A stretch of 64,000 nt of DNA from Lautropia sp. Its GTDB lineage: Bacteria > Pseudomonadota > Gammaproteobacteria > Burkholderiales > Burkholderiaceae_E. The notes below the pieces were generated by a model. That model was not told the origin of the DNA, searched no databases, and saw only the letters and a list, made by a program, of their open reading frames with translations. Location of the stretch: the NCBI GenBank assembly GCA_030528325.1, contig JAUMZD010000008.1:30764-94763 (forward strand), written 5' to 3'. Positions within the stretch are counted from its first letter, which is position 1, and every line of letters starts with the position of its first letter. This document shows, piece by piece, positions 28,440 to 37,968 of the stretch. The position numbers and the translations under genes were made by a program.

Positions 28440-28551
28440 TTGACCCAAGGTCGTTGTCGGCCCATGCCTGCACGGGAGAAGGAATGTTCGCAGCCATGAC
28501 GGCTCGGCGGTCTTTTTCTGGCAGGTGTCGGCTATTCGGAGATTAATTTCA

Positions 28552-28824
28552 ATGGTCGTTGTTCGTCTTTCGCGCGGTGGCTCCAAGAAGCGCCCTTTCT
28601 ACAACATCGTCGTGACCGACAAGCGTAATCGTCGCGATGGCAGCTTCATCGAGCGCCTGGGCTTCTACAACCCGGTTGCTTCCGAGAAGGATCTTCAGGC
28701 TCTGCGTCTGGACATGGCCCGTGTCGAGCACTGGGTGTCGCGCGGCGCACAGCTGTCGCCCAGCGTTGCCCGCCTGGCGAAGAAGGTCGCCAAGCAGCCC
28801 GCTGCCGAGCAGGCCGCAGCCTGA
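28552..28824 (+). CDS. rpsP: 30S ribosomal protein S16
   Basis: A 90-residue protein; [20 protein letters not shown] is the conserved S16 start and [14 protein letters not shown] a second signature. It binds 16S rRNA and helps assemble the 30S subunit. I chose ATG 28552, with GGAG about 10 nt upstream, over the in-frame ATG at 28525 because homologues begin here. First gene of the rpsP-rimM-trmD-rplS operon. Confidence 0.97.
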   Translation: MVVVRLSRGGSKKRPFYNIVVTDKRNRRDGSFIERLGFYNPVASEKDLQALRLDMARVEHWVSRGAQLSPSVARLAKKVAKQPAAEQAAA

Positions 28825-28838
28825 GCCTTCCGGCAAGG

Positions 28839-29411
28839 ATGGCGACCAGTCCGCAATGGGTGGTCGTCGGCAGGATCCGCGACAGCTATGGTGTCCACGG
28901 CGCGTTGAAGGTCGAGCCCTACAGCTCGGCCCTTGATTCCGTCCTTCGACACATCAAGCGTTGGCGTCTGGTCGAAGTCTCTTCAGAGGGTTCGGCCAGG
29001 GCGCCTGTTCGTGTTTCTGAACGACCACTGACACTGCCACAGGATGTCCGCTGCAAGCGTTGCCGGGTTCAGGGTGAGATGCTGGTGGCTGAGTTGCTAT
29101 TGCCAGAAGGTGTCGAGCCGCTGACGCGTGAGCAGGTGCTGGCCCTGAAAGGGGTCGAGATTGCCGTCGACCGGGCTGATTTTCCCCCGGCCGACGAGGA
29201 TGAGTTCTACCACACGGATCTGATCGGTTGTGAGGTGATCGGCCATCATGATCAGCGTCTTGGTGTGGTGGTGGCGCTCGATGATCACGGTGCGCAACAG
29301 GTCATGCGACTCGAAGACGGAATGCTGATTCCTTTCGTCGAGGCCATCGTGCAATCGGTGGATCTGGCACGGAAGCAGATCCGGGTCGACTGGGCGGCCG
29401 ACTGGCGTTGA
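28839..29411 (+). CDS. rimM: Ribosome maturation factor RimM
   Basis: A 190-residue 16S rRNA processing factor that binds S19 in the 30S head. The N-terminal domain starts VVGRIRDSYGVHGALKVEPY; the PRC-barrel domain includes EDEFYHTDLIGCEVIGHHDQ and ends in IRVDWAADWR. It follows rpsP after 14 bp. A segment with extra Lys/Arg/Cys (LPQDVRCKRCRVQGEM) is less usual. Confidence 0.95.
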   Translation: MATSPQWVVVGRIRDSYGVHGALKVEPYSSALDSVLRHIKRWRLVEVSSEGSARAPVRVSERPLTLPQDVRCKRCRVQGEMLVAELLLPEGVEPLTREQVLALKGVEIAVDRADFPPADEDEFYHTDLIGCEVIGHHDQRLGVVVALDDHGAQQVMRLEDGMLIPFVEAIVQSVDLARKQIRVDWAADWR

Positions 29412-29471
29412 AAAACCTGGCCGTCGTGGGAACGCCCCCATGACTCCATTCGTCAGCAGGCTGCAAACTGC

Positions 29472-30407
29472 ATGATCGACTTTGAAATCATCACGATCTT
29501 TCCTGATCTGATCGAGGCCGTTGCGCCCTATGGGGTGGTCGGTCGTGCGGGTACGGTTCTCCAGGCGCCCATACCGGCTTCGCCCGTCGCAGGGCCGTGC
29601 TCGGCTGGGGCAGCCGTGTCGGCAGAAGGGAATCCTGGCGCAGGCAAGGTGCCGGCTGCCGGCTCTGCCGAGGCGGTGCCTGCTGGCGCCGGGCCTGTTC
29701 CGGGGGCCGGCGCAGGGGGGCAGGCGTCAGGGGCGGCAACGATGCCCAGGTATCGGCTGCGTTGCTGGAATCCGCGTGATTTCACCTTCGACAATTACCG
29801 GCGCATCGATGATCGCCCCTATGGCGGAGGGCCCGGCATGGTGATGCTGGCCGAGCCGCTGTTGCGCTGTCTGGCGGCCATCCGGCAGACGCGGGAGGCC
29901 GAGGGCAGACCCCCTCTGCCGGTAATCCATCTGTCGCCACAGGGGCAGCCCTTCCGGCAGGCCAGGGCGCGACAACTGGCCGATTCGCCGGGCGCCATTC
30001 TGCTTTGTGGGCGTTACGAGGCCATCGACCAGCGATTCCTCGATGCCGAGGTGGACGAGGAAATCTCGATGGGGGATTTCGTCGTGTCGGGTGGCGAGCT
30101 GCCGGCCATGCTGCTTCTGGATGCGGTGGTGCGCCTGCTGCCGGGGGTGCTGAATCACGAGGATTCGGCGGTGCAGGATTCGTTCGACGGTGGCGTGCTC
30201 GACTGTCCGCATTACACGCGCCCCGAACAGTTGCCGGGGCTTGCCCGTGGCGTGCCTGCCGGGGTGCCGGCGGTGCTGCTGTCTGGCAACCACCGGGAGA
30301 TCGGACGATGGCGCGCCGAGCGGGCGCTGGAGGCGACCCGGCGCAAGCGGCCTGATCTGCTGCCGGCTGTGCCAGGCGGTGCTGACCAGGCCGGCAAGGC
30401 CGACTGA
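29472..30407 (+). CDS. trmD: tRNA (guanine-37-N1)-methyltransferase with N-terminal insertion
   Basis: Makes m1G37 in tRNAs using SAM, which keeps the reading frame in translation. The SPOUT trefoil-knot segments are present: [15 protein letters not shown] and the catalytic-Asp motif [20 protein letters not shown]. The N-terminus is normal ([20 protein letters not shown]), as is the block from CWNPRDFT and [13 protein letters not shown]. Between them, at about residues 28-92, lies an insertion of roughly 63 residues of mostly Ala, Gly, Pro and Ser that E. coli TrmD lacks (its conserved Trp is at 36, here at 99). The insert is in frame. Length is 311 against about 250 residues in the family. 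Confidence 0.95.
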   Translation: MIDFEIITIFPDLIEAVAPYGVVGRAGTVLQAPIPASPVAGPCSAGAAVSAEGNPGAGKVPAAGSAEAVPAGAGPVPGAGAGGQASGAATMPRYRLRCWNPRDFTFDNYRRIDDRPYGGGPGMVMLAEPLLRCLAAIRQTREAEGRPPLPVIHLSPQGQPFRQARARQLADSPGAILLCGRYEAIDQRFLDAEVDEEISMGDFVVSGGELPAMLLLDAVVRLLPGVLNHEDSAVQDSFDGGVLDCPHYTRPEQLPGLARGVPAGVPAVLLSGNHREIGRWRAERALEATRRKRPDLLPAVPGGADQAGKAD

Positions 30408-30590
30408 TTCCGATTGATCGAACGAACGGTTGGGGTCGCCTCGCCACAGGATGGATCTGGTCGCGTTGGTGCCCAGAGGCAGTCCGTGTTATCATCGTCG
30501 GCTTTACAACTGCATCCTCTGTCGGGTCAAGGCTGGTCAAGCCGGCATTTCCAACAACGACGCCCGCCCATGATGCCCCCGGAGTCTTTG

Positions 30591-30992
30591 ATGAATCTGA
30601 TCGCTCAACTCGAACAGGAAGAAATCGCCCGCCTGGGCAAGACCATCCCCGCCTTCGCGCCGGGTGACACCGTTGCCGTGGCCGTCAACGTGGTTGAAGG
30701 CAGCCGCAAGCGTGTGCAGGTCTATGAGGGCGTGGTCATCGCCAAGCGCAACCGTGGCCTGAACAGCGCTTTCACGGTTCGCAAGATCTCCTCGGGTGAA
30801 GGGGTGGAGCGTACCTTCCAGCTCTATTCCCCGCTGATCGCCGGTATCGAGGTCAAGCGCCGTGGTGACGTCCGCCGCGCCAAGCTGTACTACCTGCGCA
30901 ACCTGTCGGGCAAGAAGGCTCGTATCAAGGAAAAGCTGCCGGCTCGCACGCAGGCTGCCAAGGCCGCTGCACCCGCCGCTGCCGAAGCCTGA
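30591..30992 (+). CDS. rplS: 50S ribosomal protein L19
   Basis: A 133-residue protein at the 30S-50S interface. [20 protein letters not shown] is the start, followed by the conserved [38 protein letters not shown] and [20 protein letters not shown]. An Ala-rich tail follows. ATG 30591 has GGAG 6 nt upstream; the frame is open from 30414, but that extension is not conserved. A strong terminator follows at 31044. Confidence 0.97.
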   Translation: MNLIAQLEQEEIARLGKTIPAFAPGDTVAVAVNVVEGSRKRVQVYEGVVIAKRNRGLNSAFTVRKISSGEGVERTFQLYSPLIAGIEVKRRGDVRRAKLYYLRNLSGKKARIKEKLPARTQAAKAAAPAAAEA

Positions 30993-31043
30993 TCATCGCC
31001 GTGAGGGAAGGGCTGACAGGCCTTTCCCCGGTCGCAGATTCCG

Positions 31044-31071
31044 AAAGGCCAGACGGTTCCGTCTGGCCTTT
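31044..31071 (+). terminator. Terminator after rplS
   Basis: A perfect 13-bp inverted repeat, AAAGGCCAGACGG and CCGTCTGGCCTTT, separated by TT and followed by CTCCATTTC. The T-run is short, but the stem is very stable. Confidence 0.75.
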
Positions 31072-31214
31072 CTCCATTTCAGGGCCTGTCTTCAGGGCGG
31101 CAGGCCGGTCTTTTTCCAAGGGGCTCCCCAAGCCCGTTCAACAAAGGTTGCCATCCCCTGTCAAAGAGCGTCTGGGGCCATTCTGACCGGGCCTTGCATT
31201 AATATCGTCGGATC

Positions 31215-32042
31215 ATGACGACAGATGCTTCCCATGCACAGGGCAGGGCTTCGACCCCTGCATTCGATCCAACCCGGGCTCCACTGATCGATCTGAGTCA
31301 GGGCAGCGGCGAGCTGGTGCTGCCTGATACCCGGCTGGATGGCAGCTGGGTGCGCCACCGCTTCCTGAATCCGCCTGCCATCTGGACGCCGGAATCCATC
31401 AACGGTTTCATCCATGCCACGCCGAAGCCGGGCGAAGCGGGTCATGTCCTGAAGGGGGAAAGCCCCCCGGTACAAAGCTGGGGCCCATCCGGCGCGCGCG
31501 TGCGGTCCGAACCGATTCCTGCCGCCGTGCTGGTGCCGCTCATTCCCTGCGAGGAGGGGCTGGGAGTGCTTCTGACGGTGCGCAGCCATCTGCTGCGCAA
31601 GCACCGGGGGCAGATTGCCTTTCCGGGTGGGCGGATCGATGCTGACGATGTTTCTCCCGAGGCGGCGGCACTGCGGGAAGCCCAGGAGGAAATCGGACTG
31701 GCACGCGAGTCGGTGGAGATTCTGGGCACGCTGCCATGGCTGGAGACGGGGACCGGTTTCCGGGTTCGTCCGGTGGTGGGCCTGTTGCACGAGTCCGTCC
31801 AGCCGGCGCAGCTGGCACTGGCGCAGGCCGAAGTGGCGGAGCTCTTCATCGTGCCGCTTGCCTATCTGATGAACCCGGGCCATCACCAGAGACGTCTGGC
31901 CAGCTGGCAGCAGGGGGCCGAGCAGATGCAGCGGGCCTTCTATGCGATGCCGTGGCGCAATGCCGCTGGTCGCGAATATTTCATCTGGGGCGCCACCGCC
32001 TTCATGTTGCGCAACCTCTACCATTTTCTGGCTGCCGACTGA
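31215..32042 (+). CDS. NUDIX CoA pyrophosphatase
   Basis: A 275-residue NUDIX hydrolase. The Nudix box is GGRIDADDVSPEAAALREAQ, then EEIGL, with the UPF0035-type pattern before it (LLTVRSHLLRKHRGQIAFPG). Family members split CoA into 3',5'-ADP and phosphopantetheine. The N-terminal 90 or so residues form a less conserved extension (LIDLSQGSGELVLPDTRLDG). ATG 31215 is preceded by GTCGGATC, a poor ribosome-binding site. It converges on rsgA with repeat copy R5 between them. Confidence 0.88.
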   Translation: MTTDASHAQGRASTPAFDPTRAPLIDLSQGSGELVLPDTRLDGSWVRHRFLNPPAIWTPESINGFIHATPKPGEAGHVLKGESPPVQSWGPSGARVRSEPIPAAVLVPLIPCEEGLGVLLTVRSHLLRKHRGQIAFPGGRIDADDVSPEAAALREAQEEIGLARESVEILGTLPWLETGTGFRVRPVVGLLHESVQPAQLALAQAEVAELFIVPLAYLMNPGHHQRRLASWQQGAEQMQRAFYAMPWRNAAGREYFIWGATAFMLRNLYHFLAAD

Positions 32043-32080
32043 TTCGGTAGCCCGGCAAACTTGCGTCGAGCCCGGGAGCC

Positions 32081-32116
32081 CAGATCCAGATCCAGATCCT
32101 GATTCTGATTCTGATT
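32081..32116. repeat. Hexanucleotide microsatellite (CAGATC)3(CTGATT)3
   Basis: Three perfect CAGATC units (32081-32098) run into three perfect CTGATT units (32099-32116). It lies between the CoA pyrophosphatase stop and repeat copy R5, outside any gene. Confidence 0.9.
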
Positions 32117-32138
32117 CTGAGCCCTCGGGCGGGTGGCG

Positions 32139-32180
32139 CGCCCGATTTTCGCCTTCGCGATTCCTACCGCCCAAGCTCCT
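32139..32180 (+). repeat. Palindromic repeat family, copy R5 (right half)
   Basis: Right half only: CGCCCGATTTTCGCCTTCGC, then GATTCCTACCGCCCAAGCTC and CT. No left arm is visible. It lies between convergent genes, 11 bp from the rsgA stop. Confidence 0.82.
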
Positions 32181-32191
32181 TGGGGCCTGAC

Positions 32192-33205
32192 TCAGAAGGC
32201 CGGCAGCTCGCGGAACAGCCGATAGCGTTGGGCGTCGATACGGCCGTCTTCGGCCGCTGCCCGGATGGCGCAGCCGGGTTCATCCTGGTGCTGGCAGTTG
32301 TTGAAGCGGCACTGCCCCAGCAAGGGCCTGAACTCGGGCATCGCGTGATCGAGCTGCCAGCGGCTCAGGTGGGCCAGCTCGAACTGCTGGAAACCCGGCG
32401 AGTCGATCAGCCAACCCCCGTCATCGGGCAGCAGGAAGGCGCGGCTGAAGGTGGTGGTGTGCTTGCCACTGGCCAGCGCGTCGGAGATGGCCTGGGTCTG
32501 CTGCCGGGCGGTGGGAATCAGCGCATTCAGCAGGGTCGATTTGCCCATGCCACTCTGCCCCAGCAGGATCGTCCGCTTGCCGCGCAGTCGTTCGCGCACC
32601 GGCTCGAGGGATTCGGGGGCGTTGAGCGCAGCGATCGGCAGCACCGGATAGCCGAGCCTTTCATAGACCTCGGCGCGTTCCCGGGCCTGCTCGAAACTGC
32701 GGGCCAGATCCTGCTTGGTCAGCAGCAGCAGTGTGGGGATCTCCTCGGCCGACAGTCCGAGCAGTACCCGCATCAGCACCGATTCGTCAAAGAAGGGGTA
32801 ACCGCTGATCAGCACGGCCGCCTGATCCACGTTGGCTGCGATGGTCTTCTGTCGCCAGTGGTCGCTGCGCATGACCTTGTTGTGGCGAGGCAGCACGCTT
32901 TCGATGGCCGAGGGGCCGCTGTCGGCCGTGCGGTAGACGACCCGGTCGCCCACGACACAATCCAGCCGGCGGCCGACGGCCAGCGCCTCGAGTGGTGCCT
33001 GATCGCGTCCAGGCGAGATCAGGAAGTGCCGGCCGTAGGCCGCCACGACATCTGCTTCGAGCCGCTGGCTGGCCGAGGTGCCGCGAGGGCCCTGGATGCT
33101 GCCGGCTGCCAGCTTGCGGTGGTAGGCCCGGGAAGGGCCGCTCCGCTGCTTGCCGCGTACCCCCGGTTCGGGCACGTCGTCGAAGTCGTCGATGTCACGG
33201 CTCAC
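32192..33205 (-). CDS. rsgA: Small ribosomal subunit biogenesis GTPase RsgA
   Basis: A 337-residue circularly permuted GTPase for late 30S assembly. An N-terminal OB fold comes first. The G motifs then appear in permuted order: G4 TKQDL in LLLLTKQDLARSFEQ, G1 LGQSGMGKSTLLNALIP, G3 DSPGFQQFEL. A C-terminal zinc finger is present (CRFNNCQHQDEPGCAI). The GTG start at 33205 has TGAGGA about 7 nt upstream. It is followed upstream by an M48 protease gene in the same direction, 10 bp away. Confidence 0.95.
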   Translation of the reverse strand: MSRDIDDFDDVPEPGVRGKQRSGPSRAYHRKLAAGSIQGPRGTSASQRLEADVVAAYGRHFLISPGRDQAPLEALAVGRRLDCVVGDRVVYRTADSGPSAIESVLPRHNKVMRSDHWRQKTIAANVDQAAVLISGYPFFDESVLMRVLLGLSAEEIPTLLLLTKQDLARSFEQARERAEVYERLGYPVLPIAALNAPESLEPVRERLRGKRTILLGQSGMGKSTLLNALIPTARQQTQAISDALASGKHTTTFSRAFLLPDDGGWLIDSPGFQQFELAHLSRWQLDHAMPEFRPLLGQCRFNNCQHQDEPGCAIRAAAEDGRIDAQRYRLFRELPAF

Positions 33206-33215
33206 GTCTTGGTCC

Positions 33216-34508
33216 TCAGGCCGAAGCCGATTGTGTGGAGGCGCCCAGCTGCCGCTCGATGTGGGCGATGCGGATGGCAGCCGGTGGATGGGAATCGTAG
33301 AAGGCCGAATGTACGGGGTCTGGTGTCAGCGTGCTGGCGTTGTCCTCGTAGAGCTTGGTCAGCGCCGAGATCAGTGCCTGACCGCGGCTGTGGGCCACGG
33401 CAAAGGCGTCCGCCTCGAATTCGTCCCGGCGTGACAGCCAGGCCATGACGGGGCGGAGCACGAAGCTGAAGACCGGCGCCACGAGGAAGAAAAGCAGCAG
33501 GGCGATGCCGGCCGGGGCGGGTTGGGCAGGGTCGGGCGTGACGCCCAGACCCTGATAGAACCAGGGCTGTGCCGAGAGCCAGCCAAGCAGCGCGAAGCTG
33601 GCCAGGCTGAAGCCGATCTGCAGAACCAGTCGTTTCTGGATGTGCCGCTTCTTGAAGTGGCCCAGCTCATGCGCCAGCACGGCCTCGATCTCATCGGCGT
33701 CCAGACGCTCCAGCAGCGTGTCGAAGAAGACGATCCGGCGCGAGCGGCCCATCCCCGCGAAGTAGGCGTTGCCGTGTGCGGAGCGGCGGCTGCCGTCCAT
33801 CACGAAAAGACCGCTGGCAGCGAAACGGCAGCGTTCGAGCAGCGCCTCGATACGGGTACGAACCGGGCCTTCCGGCATCGGCTCGAAGCGATTGAAGATC
33901 GGTGCGATCACGGCCGGGTAGATCAGCAGCATGGCCACGCTGAAGCCCGTCCAGAGCAGCCAGGCCCAGAGCCACCACAGGCTGCCGCTGGCCTGCATGA
34001 GCCCGATCAGCGCAGCCAGGAGTGGCAGGCCGAGCACGGCGCCCACCAGCATGCCTTTGAGTCGGTCGGCGATGAAGAGACCGGGCGTCATCCGGTTGAA
34101 GCCGAAGCGGCTTTCCAGCCGGAAGTGGCGCCACAGATCCAGGGGCAGCTCGAATAGCCCGATCAGCAGGATGGCCGAGACGACGATGCCCATCTGCTGC
34201 CATAACGGGTTGTCTGGCAGCCATGTCTGCCAGCGTTGCTGAAGCTGTTGCAGACCGCCCAGCAGCGTGAGCAACAGCAGCACGACGGCGCTGACGGTCT
34301 GCTCGGCCATGCCGAGCCGGCTCCGGGCGATCGTGTAGTCGGCTGCCCGCTGGTGGGCGCTCAGGCCGATGCGCTGCTCGAAAGCCGTGGGCAGCCGCTG
34401 ACGGTGCTGCCCGACATGGCGGATCTGCCGGGTGGCCAGCCACAGACGAATGGCGACCGAGATCAGCAGGAAGGTGGCGAAGAGGAGGCTGAAGGCTGAA
34501 GATGACAT
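33216..34508 (-). CDS. M48 family (Ste24-like) membrane metalloprotease
   Basis: A 430-residue integral-membrane zinc protease. The zinc motif is in EIEAVLAHELGHFKKRHIQK and the third ligand in RRDEFEADAFAVAHSRG. Hydrophobic helices flank the catalytic domain (FSLLFATFLLISVAIRLWLA at the start; pairs around residues 60-200 and 300-350), matching the CAAX-protease-1 N-terminal domain plus peptidase M48. Bacterial members probably act in membrane protein quality control. It is divergent from orn. Confidence 0.92.
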   Translation of the reverse strand: MSSSAFSLLFATFLLISVAIRLWLATRQIRHVGQHRQRLPTAFEQRIGLSAHQRAADYTIARSRLGMAEQTVSAVVLLLLTLLGGLQQLQQRWQTWLPDNPLWQQMGIVVSAILLIGLFELPLDLWRHFRLESRFGFNRMTPGLFIADRLKGMLVGAVLGLPLLAALIGLMQASGSLWWLWAWLLWTGFSVAMLLIYPAVIAPIFNRFEPMPEGPVRTRIEALLERCRFAASGLFVMDGSRRSAHGNAYFAGMGRSRRIVFFDTLLERLDADEIEAVLAHELGHFKKRHIQKRLVLQIGFSLASFALLGWLSAQPWFYQGLGVTPDPAQPAPAGIALLLFFLVAPVFSFVLRPVMAWLSRRDEFEADAFAVAHSRGQALISALTKLYEDNASTLTPDPVHSAFYDSHPPAAIRIAHIERQLGASTQSASA

Positions 34509-34615
34509 GCGACAATTAAATCACGGACAGGCGGGTGGCATGGATACGGCCCGTTGTGAAGCATGACGAGACGGGCGTACCCGGTCTGTCCACAACCTCA
34601 AGGAGAGACAAGCAG

Positions 34616-35239
34616 GTGCAGGCTGACAGCCAGGCGGACACGCCCTTCAATCCGGATACTTTCGTCAACACCGAGCCCGGCCGGCCCGATGCCAGCCGGC
34701 TGGTGTGGCTCGACATGGAAATGACCGGCTTGCGACCGGAGATCGACCGCATCATCGAAGTGGCGATGATCGTCACCGACAGCGAACTGACCGTGCTGGC
34801 GCAGAGTCCGGTGCTGGTCATTCACCAGCCTGACACGGTACTCGATGCGATGGACAGCTGGAACAAGTCGACCCACGGCCGTTCGGGACTGATCGACCGG
34901 GTTCGGGCTTCGACCGTGACGGAAGTGCAGGCACAACGGACGCTGCTGGATTTCATGTCGGCCTGGGTTCCCGAGGGCAAGACGCCGATGTGCGGAAACT
35001 CGATCGGGCAGGATCGCCGGTTCATGGCCCGCTACATGCCCGAGCTGGAGGCCTATTTCCATTACCGGAATCTCGATGTCAGCACGCTGAAGGAGCTGGC
35101 TCGCCGCTGGGCCCCCGAGGTCTACAAGGGCTTCAGCAAGCGGGGCGCCCATACGGCGCTGGCCGACATCATCGAGTCGATCGATGAGTTGCGCTACTAC
35201 CGCCGTCACTTCATCGGCGCCAACGGGTTACGCACGTAA
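34616..35239 (+). CDS. orn: Oligoribonuclease
   Basis: A 3'-5' exonuclease that degrades nanoRNAs and pGpG. The DEDDh active site is complete: D and E in [12 protein letters not shown] in [15 protein letters not shown], and H and D in [13 protein letters not shown]. The frame opens at ATG 34535; I chose GTG 34616 because AGGAGAG (34601-34607) is 8 nt upstream. This leaves an N-terminal extension of about 28 residues before the conserved core. The last 34 bp overlap the 3' end of the convergent gene at 35206. Confidence 0.93.
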   Translation: MQADSQADTPFNPDTFVNTEPGRPDASRLVWLDMEMTGLRPEIDRIIEVAMIVTDSELTVLAQSPVLVIHQPDTVLDAMDSWNKSTHGRSGLIDRVRASTVTEVQAQRTLLDFMSAWVPEGKTPMCGNSIGQDRRFMARYMPELEAYFHYRNLDVSTLKELARRWAPEVYKGFSKRGAHTALADIIESIDELRYYRRHFIGANGLRT

Positions 35240-37176
35240 AGCGTCAGGCGATGACCGGTGCGGCTGGCGGCGCGATAGCCCTGCCACAGCTGACGCCAGC
35301 TGCCGGCTTCGGTCACGCCCGGATCGGTCGCCGTGGGCAGTGTGTCGGCGTGCTCGCGTAGCAGTGTGCCGAGGTCGGCTGGCTGGCTGCGCTCGTCGGC
35401 CACCACAAGCCAGGGACAGATGGGCGGTGCGGGCTTCTGATCCTGCTGGCGCAGCTCGGGCAGCCGGGGGAAACGGGCCCCGCCGTGGTAGGCGAAGAGC
35501 GCCACCTCACCCGCGTCGAGCGCCAGGCTCAGTGTGCAGCCCGGGCGGCTGGCGAACAGCGCACGGGTGGGTGTGAGCATGTCCTGGTAGCTCTTGCGAT
35601 AGTTGCCGGCCGGCAGCCACAGCGTCATCAGCAGCAGCCAGCTGAGCACCATCCCGCCCGATGACAGCGCCATCGGTCGCCAGAAGGGGCGGGGCCGGCG
35701 CGAGACGCGCCACATCACCAGCAGTAGCCACGTGATGGTGGCGGCCAGGCCGATGCCCAGCTCGATCCACGACAGCGGGGCATCGAAACCGGGGACGGCC
35801 GCTTGCGCCTTGGCCGCCATCCGGGGGGGCCAGCCGGTCATGAAGGCGATCCAGTAGGCCCAGACGGCCAGACCCACCACGGAAAAGATCATCACGGCGA
35901 ACCAGTCGACCACGCTGACGAGGTTGCGCCGGATCATCGGCAGCGTGATGCCGGTCAGGATGGCCATCGGCAGCACCATCGGTGTCAGCATGTGCTGATG
36001 GTTCTCCGACGAGGGGTTCAGCAGGGCGATCAGGAGGAGCAGCACGAGCGGAATCAGTGCTGCCGCGATGGGCGCTTCACGGCAGCCACTGCGCCAGCGC
36101 CAGACGCCCCAGATCACGAAGGGCCAGAGCGGCCAGAAGTACCACGGCATCGTGCCGGCGTAGCGCAGCATCGACTCGGCCGTGGGCAGGCCCATCATCT
36201 GGCGGTTCCACTGAAGCCAGGCATGGAAATACTCGGCCACCTTTAGACGCGCGGCCGGATCCAGTGGCAGATGACTGTCACCGGCCATCATCGGCAGCGC
36301 CTGCACGGCTGCATCGGGGCTGCTGTAGTAGGCCAGCATGGCGGGCCAGATGACCGAGGCGATCAGCAGGGCGGGCAGGGCCGTGAGCAGCGTCCAGCCA
36401 GCCACGAGACGGAAGGGGGTGACGACCCAGCACAGGATGAGCAGGGCCAGCGTCAGCATCAGTGCCAGCGGTGCGCCGTAGGTCAGCAGCGCGGCCGCCA
36501 CCGACAGGCCGACCAGCAGGCCGCCAGTCCGGGGCCGCTCGAGCGCGATGCTCAGGCCGAACAGGTAGAGGGCCACCCACGGCAGCTGGGCTGCATTGGC
36601 GGTGGTTTCATGGATGGGAGCGATCAGCCCGAAACAGGCCAGCACGGCCAGCAAGGAGGCGTCTGCCACGGCATGACCGAAATCGTTGGGGCTGACGCCT
36701 GCACCGAAAGGATCCTGCGGCTGTATCTCGGGCCGACGCGCCAGGTTCCGGGCGGCATACCACAGCAGCACCATCGCCATGGCGATGCCGAGGGCAGCCG
36801 TCATGCGCAGTGCCAGATCGGGCGCGATCAGCCAGGGATCGGCCAGGCGACCAAAGAGGCTGCTGAGCAGGGCGTTCAGGAAATGGGCTACCTGCATGCC
36901 GATGGCCCCGAGCCAGAAGGGCAGCGGCCCGCCTTCGGGTACCAGCGTGCCATGCACGTTGGGTACCAGCCAGTCGATGGCGCTGCCCGTGGCCATCGTG
37001 TGGGCGATGCCGAAGCCGATGGCATCATCGGTTCGCCAGGGATCGCGTCCGAACAGTCCGGCAAAGACATAGACCGCACAGAACAGCAGGGGAATCCAGC
37101 GTGGCAGGCGGGCTGCGTCAGCGGAAGTGACCAGATAGGGCCGGACGCGGGATGATCCGTGGCTAGAGCTTCTCAT
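35206..37176 (-). CDS. ArnT/GT39-like membrane glycosyltransferase
   Basis: About 656 residues from ATG 37176 ([16 protein letters not shown]); the frame is open to 37470 but the extension is not protein-like. It has at least ten hydrophobic helices. The segment [20 protein letters not shown] near the N-terminus, with an acidic pair after the first helix, and [20 protein letters not shown] match the ArnT/PMT-type GT-C fold that uses polyprenyl-phosphate sugars. The C-terminal 120 residues are soluble. Donor and acceptor are unknown; lipid A or glycan modification is a guess. Its 3' end overlaps orn on the opposite strand. Confidence 0.78.
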   Translation of the reverse strand: MRSSSHGSSRVRPYLVTSADAARLPRWIPLLFCAVYVFAGLFGRDPWRTDDAIGFGIAHTMATGSAIDWLVPNVHGTLVPEGGPLPFWLGAIGMQVAHFLNALLSSLFGRLADPWLIAPDLALRMTAALGIAMAMVLLWYAARNLARRPEIQPQDPFGAGVSPNDFGHAVADASLLAVLACFGLIAPIHETTANAAQLPWVALYLFGLSIALERPRTGGLLVGLSVAAALLTYGAPLALMLTLALLILCWVVTPFRLVAGWTLLTALPALLIASVIWPAMLAYYSSPDAAVQALPMMAGDSHLPLDPAARLKVAEYFHAWLQWNRQMMGLPTAESMLRYAGTMPWYFWPLWPFVIWGVWRWRSGCREAPIAAALIPLVLLLLIALLNPSSENHQHMLTPMVLPMAILTGITLPMIRRNLVSVVDWFAVMIFSVVGLAVWAYWIAFMTGWPPRMAAKAQAAVPGFDAPLSWIELGIGLAATITWLLLVMWRVSRRPRPFWRPMALSSGGMVLSWLLLMTLWLPAGNYRKSYQDMLTPTRALFASRPGCTLSLALDAGEVALFAYHGGARFPRLPELRQQDQKPAPPICPWLVVADERSQPADLGTLLREHADTLPTATDPGVTEAGSWRQLWQGYRAASRTGHRLTLYVRNPLAPMK

Positions 37177-37402
37177 CGTCGGGACAGGAAAGACCGATCG
37201 TTCGGGGGCTGGCAGGGTCAGCTCCCGGCAAGGGAGGGGCGCACACTGGAACATGCCCGCAGCATGCGCCACCGCCGCTGGCTGAATACCGCATTTTGAC
37301 ATCCTCCGGGCAGGAAGGCATGGGATAACAGTACGGCGGCCCGACCAGAAGGCAAGGATGTCGCATGCTGTGGCCAATGACGGTGCCTGCGGGCCTGGAA
37401 AC

Positions 37403-37427
37403 AGAAAAGCCCTGGCGAACCAGGGCT
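37403..37427 (-). terminator. Terminator of rpmE2
   Basis: On the minus strand, AGCCCTGG and CCAGGGCT form an 8-bp stem around a TTCG tetraloop, followed by TTTTCTGTTT. It lies 47 bp past the rpmE2 stop. The rest of the gap to 37177 shows nothing more. Confidence 0.82.
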
Positions 37428-37473
37428 TCTCAGGGCCCTGCCGTCGCTGACAGGGCAAAAGGCCGGGCAAGGC

Positions 37474-37734
37474 TCAGGCCTTGGGCGCGCCGGTACGGGC
37501 GAACTTCTGACGGAACTTCTCGACGCGACCCGTTTCGATGATGCGCTGCTGGGCGCCGGTGTAGAAGGGGTGCGATTCGGACGTGACGTCCAGCTTCACG
37601 AGCGGATACTCCTTGCCGTCGTCCATCGTGATGGTTTCGCGGGTCTGCACCGTGGAGCGGGTGATGAATTTGAAACCGTTGGCCATGTCCTGGAACACGA
37701 CTTCACGGTAATCAGGGTGAATACCTTCTTTCAT
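37474..37734 (-). CDS. rpmE2: 50S ribosomal protein L31 type B
   Basis: An 86-residue L31 paralogue. [20 protein letters not shown] is the type B start, and [19 protein letters not shown] a second signature. There is no CxxC zinc pair, the mark of the zinc-independent form that can replace zinc-binding L31 when zinc is scarce. I chose ATG 37734 over the longer frame to 37812. It has its own promoter and terminator. Confidence 0.95.
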   Translation of the reverse strand: MKEGIHPDYREVVFQDMANGFKFITRSTVQTRETITMDDGKEYPLVKLDVTSESHPFYTGAQQRIIETGRVEKFRQKFARTGAPKA

Positions 37735-37810
37735 AGTGAATCTGTTGTTAGTCAAAGCCGGAAAAACGGTGGCAAACGATGCTCGAACGATCGCGGCAGG
37801 GTAAACTGAC

Positions 37811-37838
37811 ATTATAGCCTTTCAGTCAAGTGATGCAA
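37811..37838 (-). promoter_or_regulatory. rpmE2 promoter
   Basis: On the minus strand, -35 TTGCAT (37838-37833), a 16-bp spacer and a perfect -10 TATAAT (37816-37811). Transcription would start near 37804, 70 nt before the ATG. No obvious Zur box was found. Confidence 0.65.
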
Positions 37839-37968
37839 TGACCTTTGGCGATGAATCCGGGCCTCGCGGCCGGATATCGACCATGAACGCCTCCCGGGGC
37901 TGAAAAATGTTGCATGGGAGGTGCGACGGCGTGATCCGTCGCCGTCGCTGCCGGTGATCCCCATGCCT

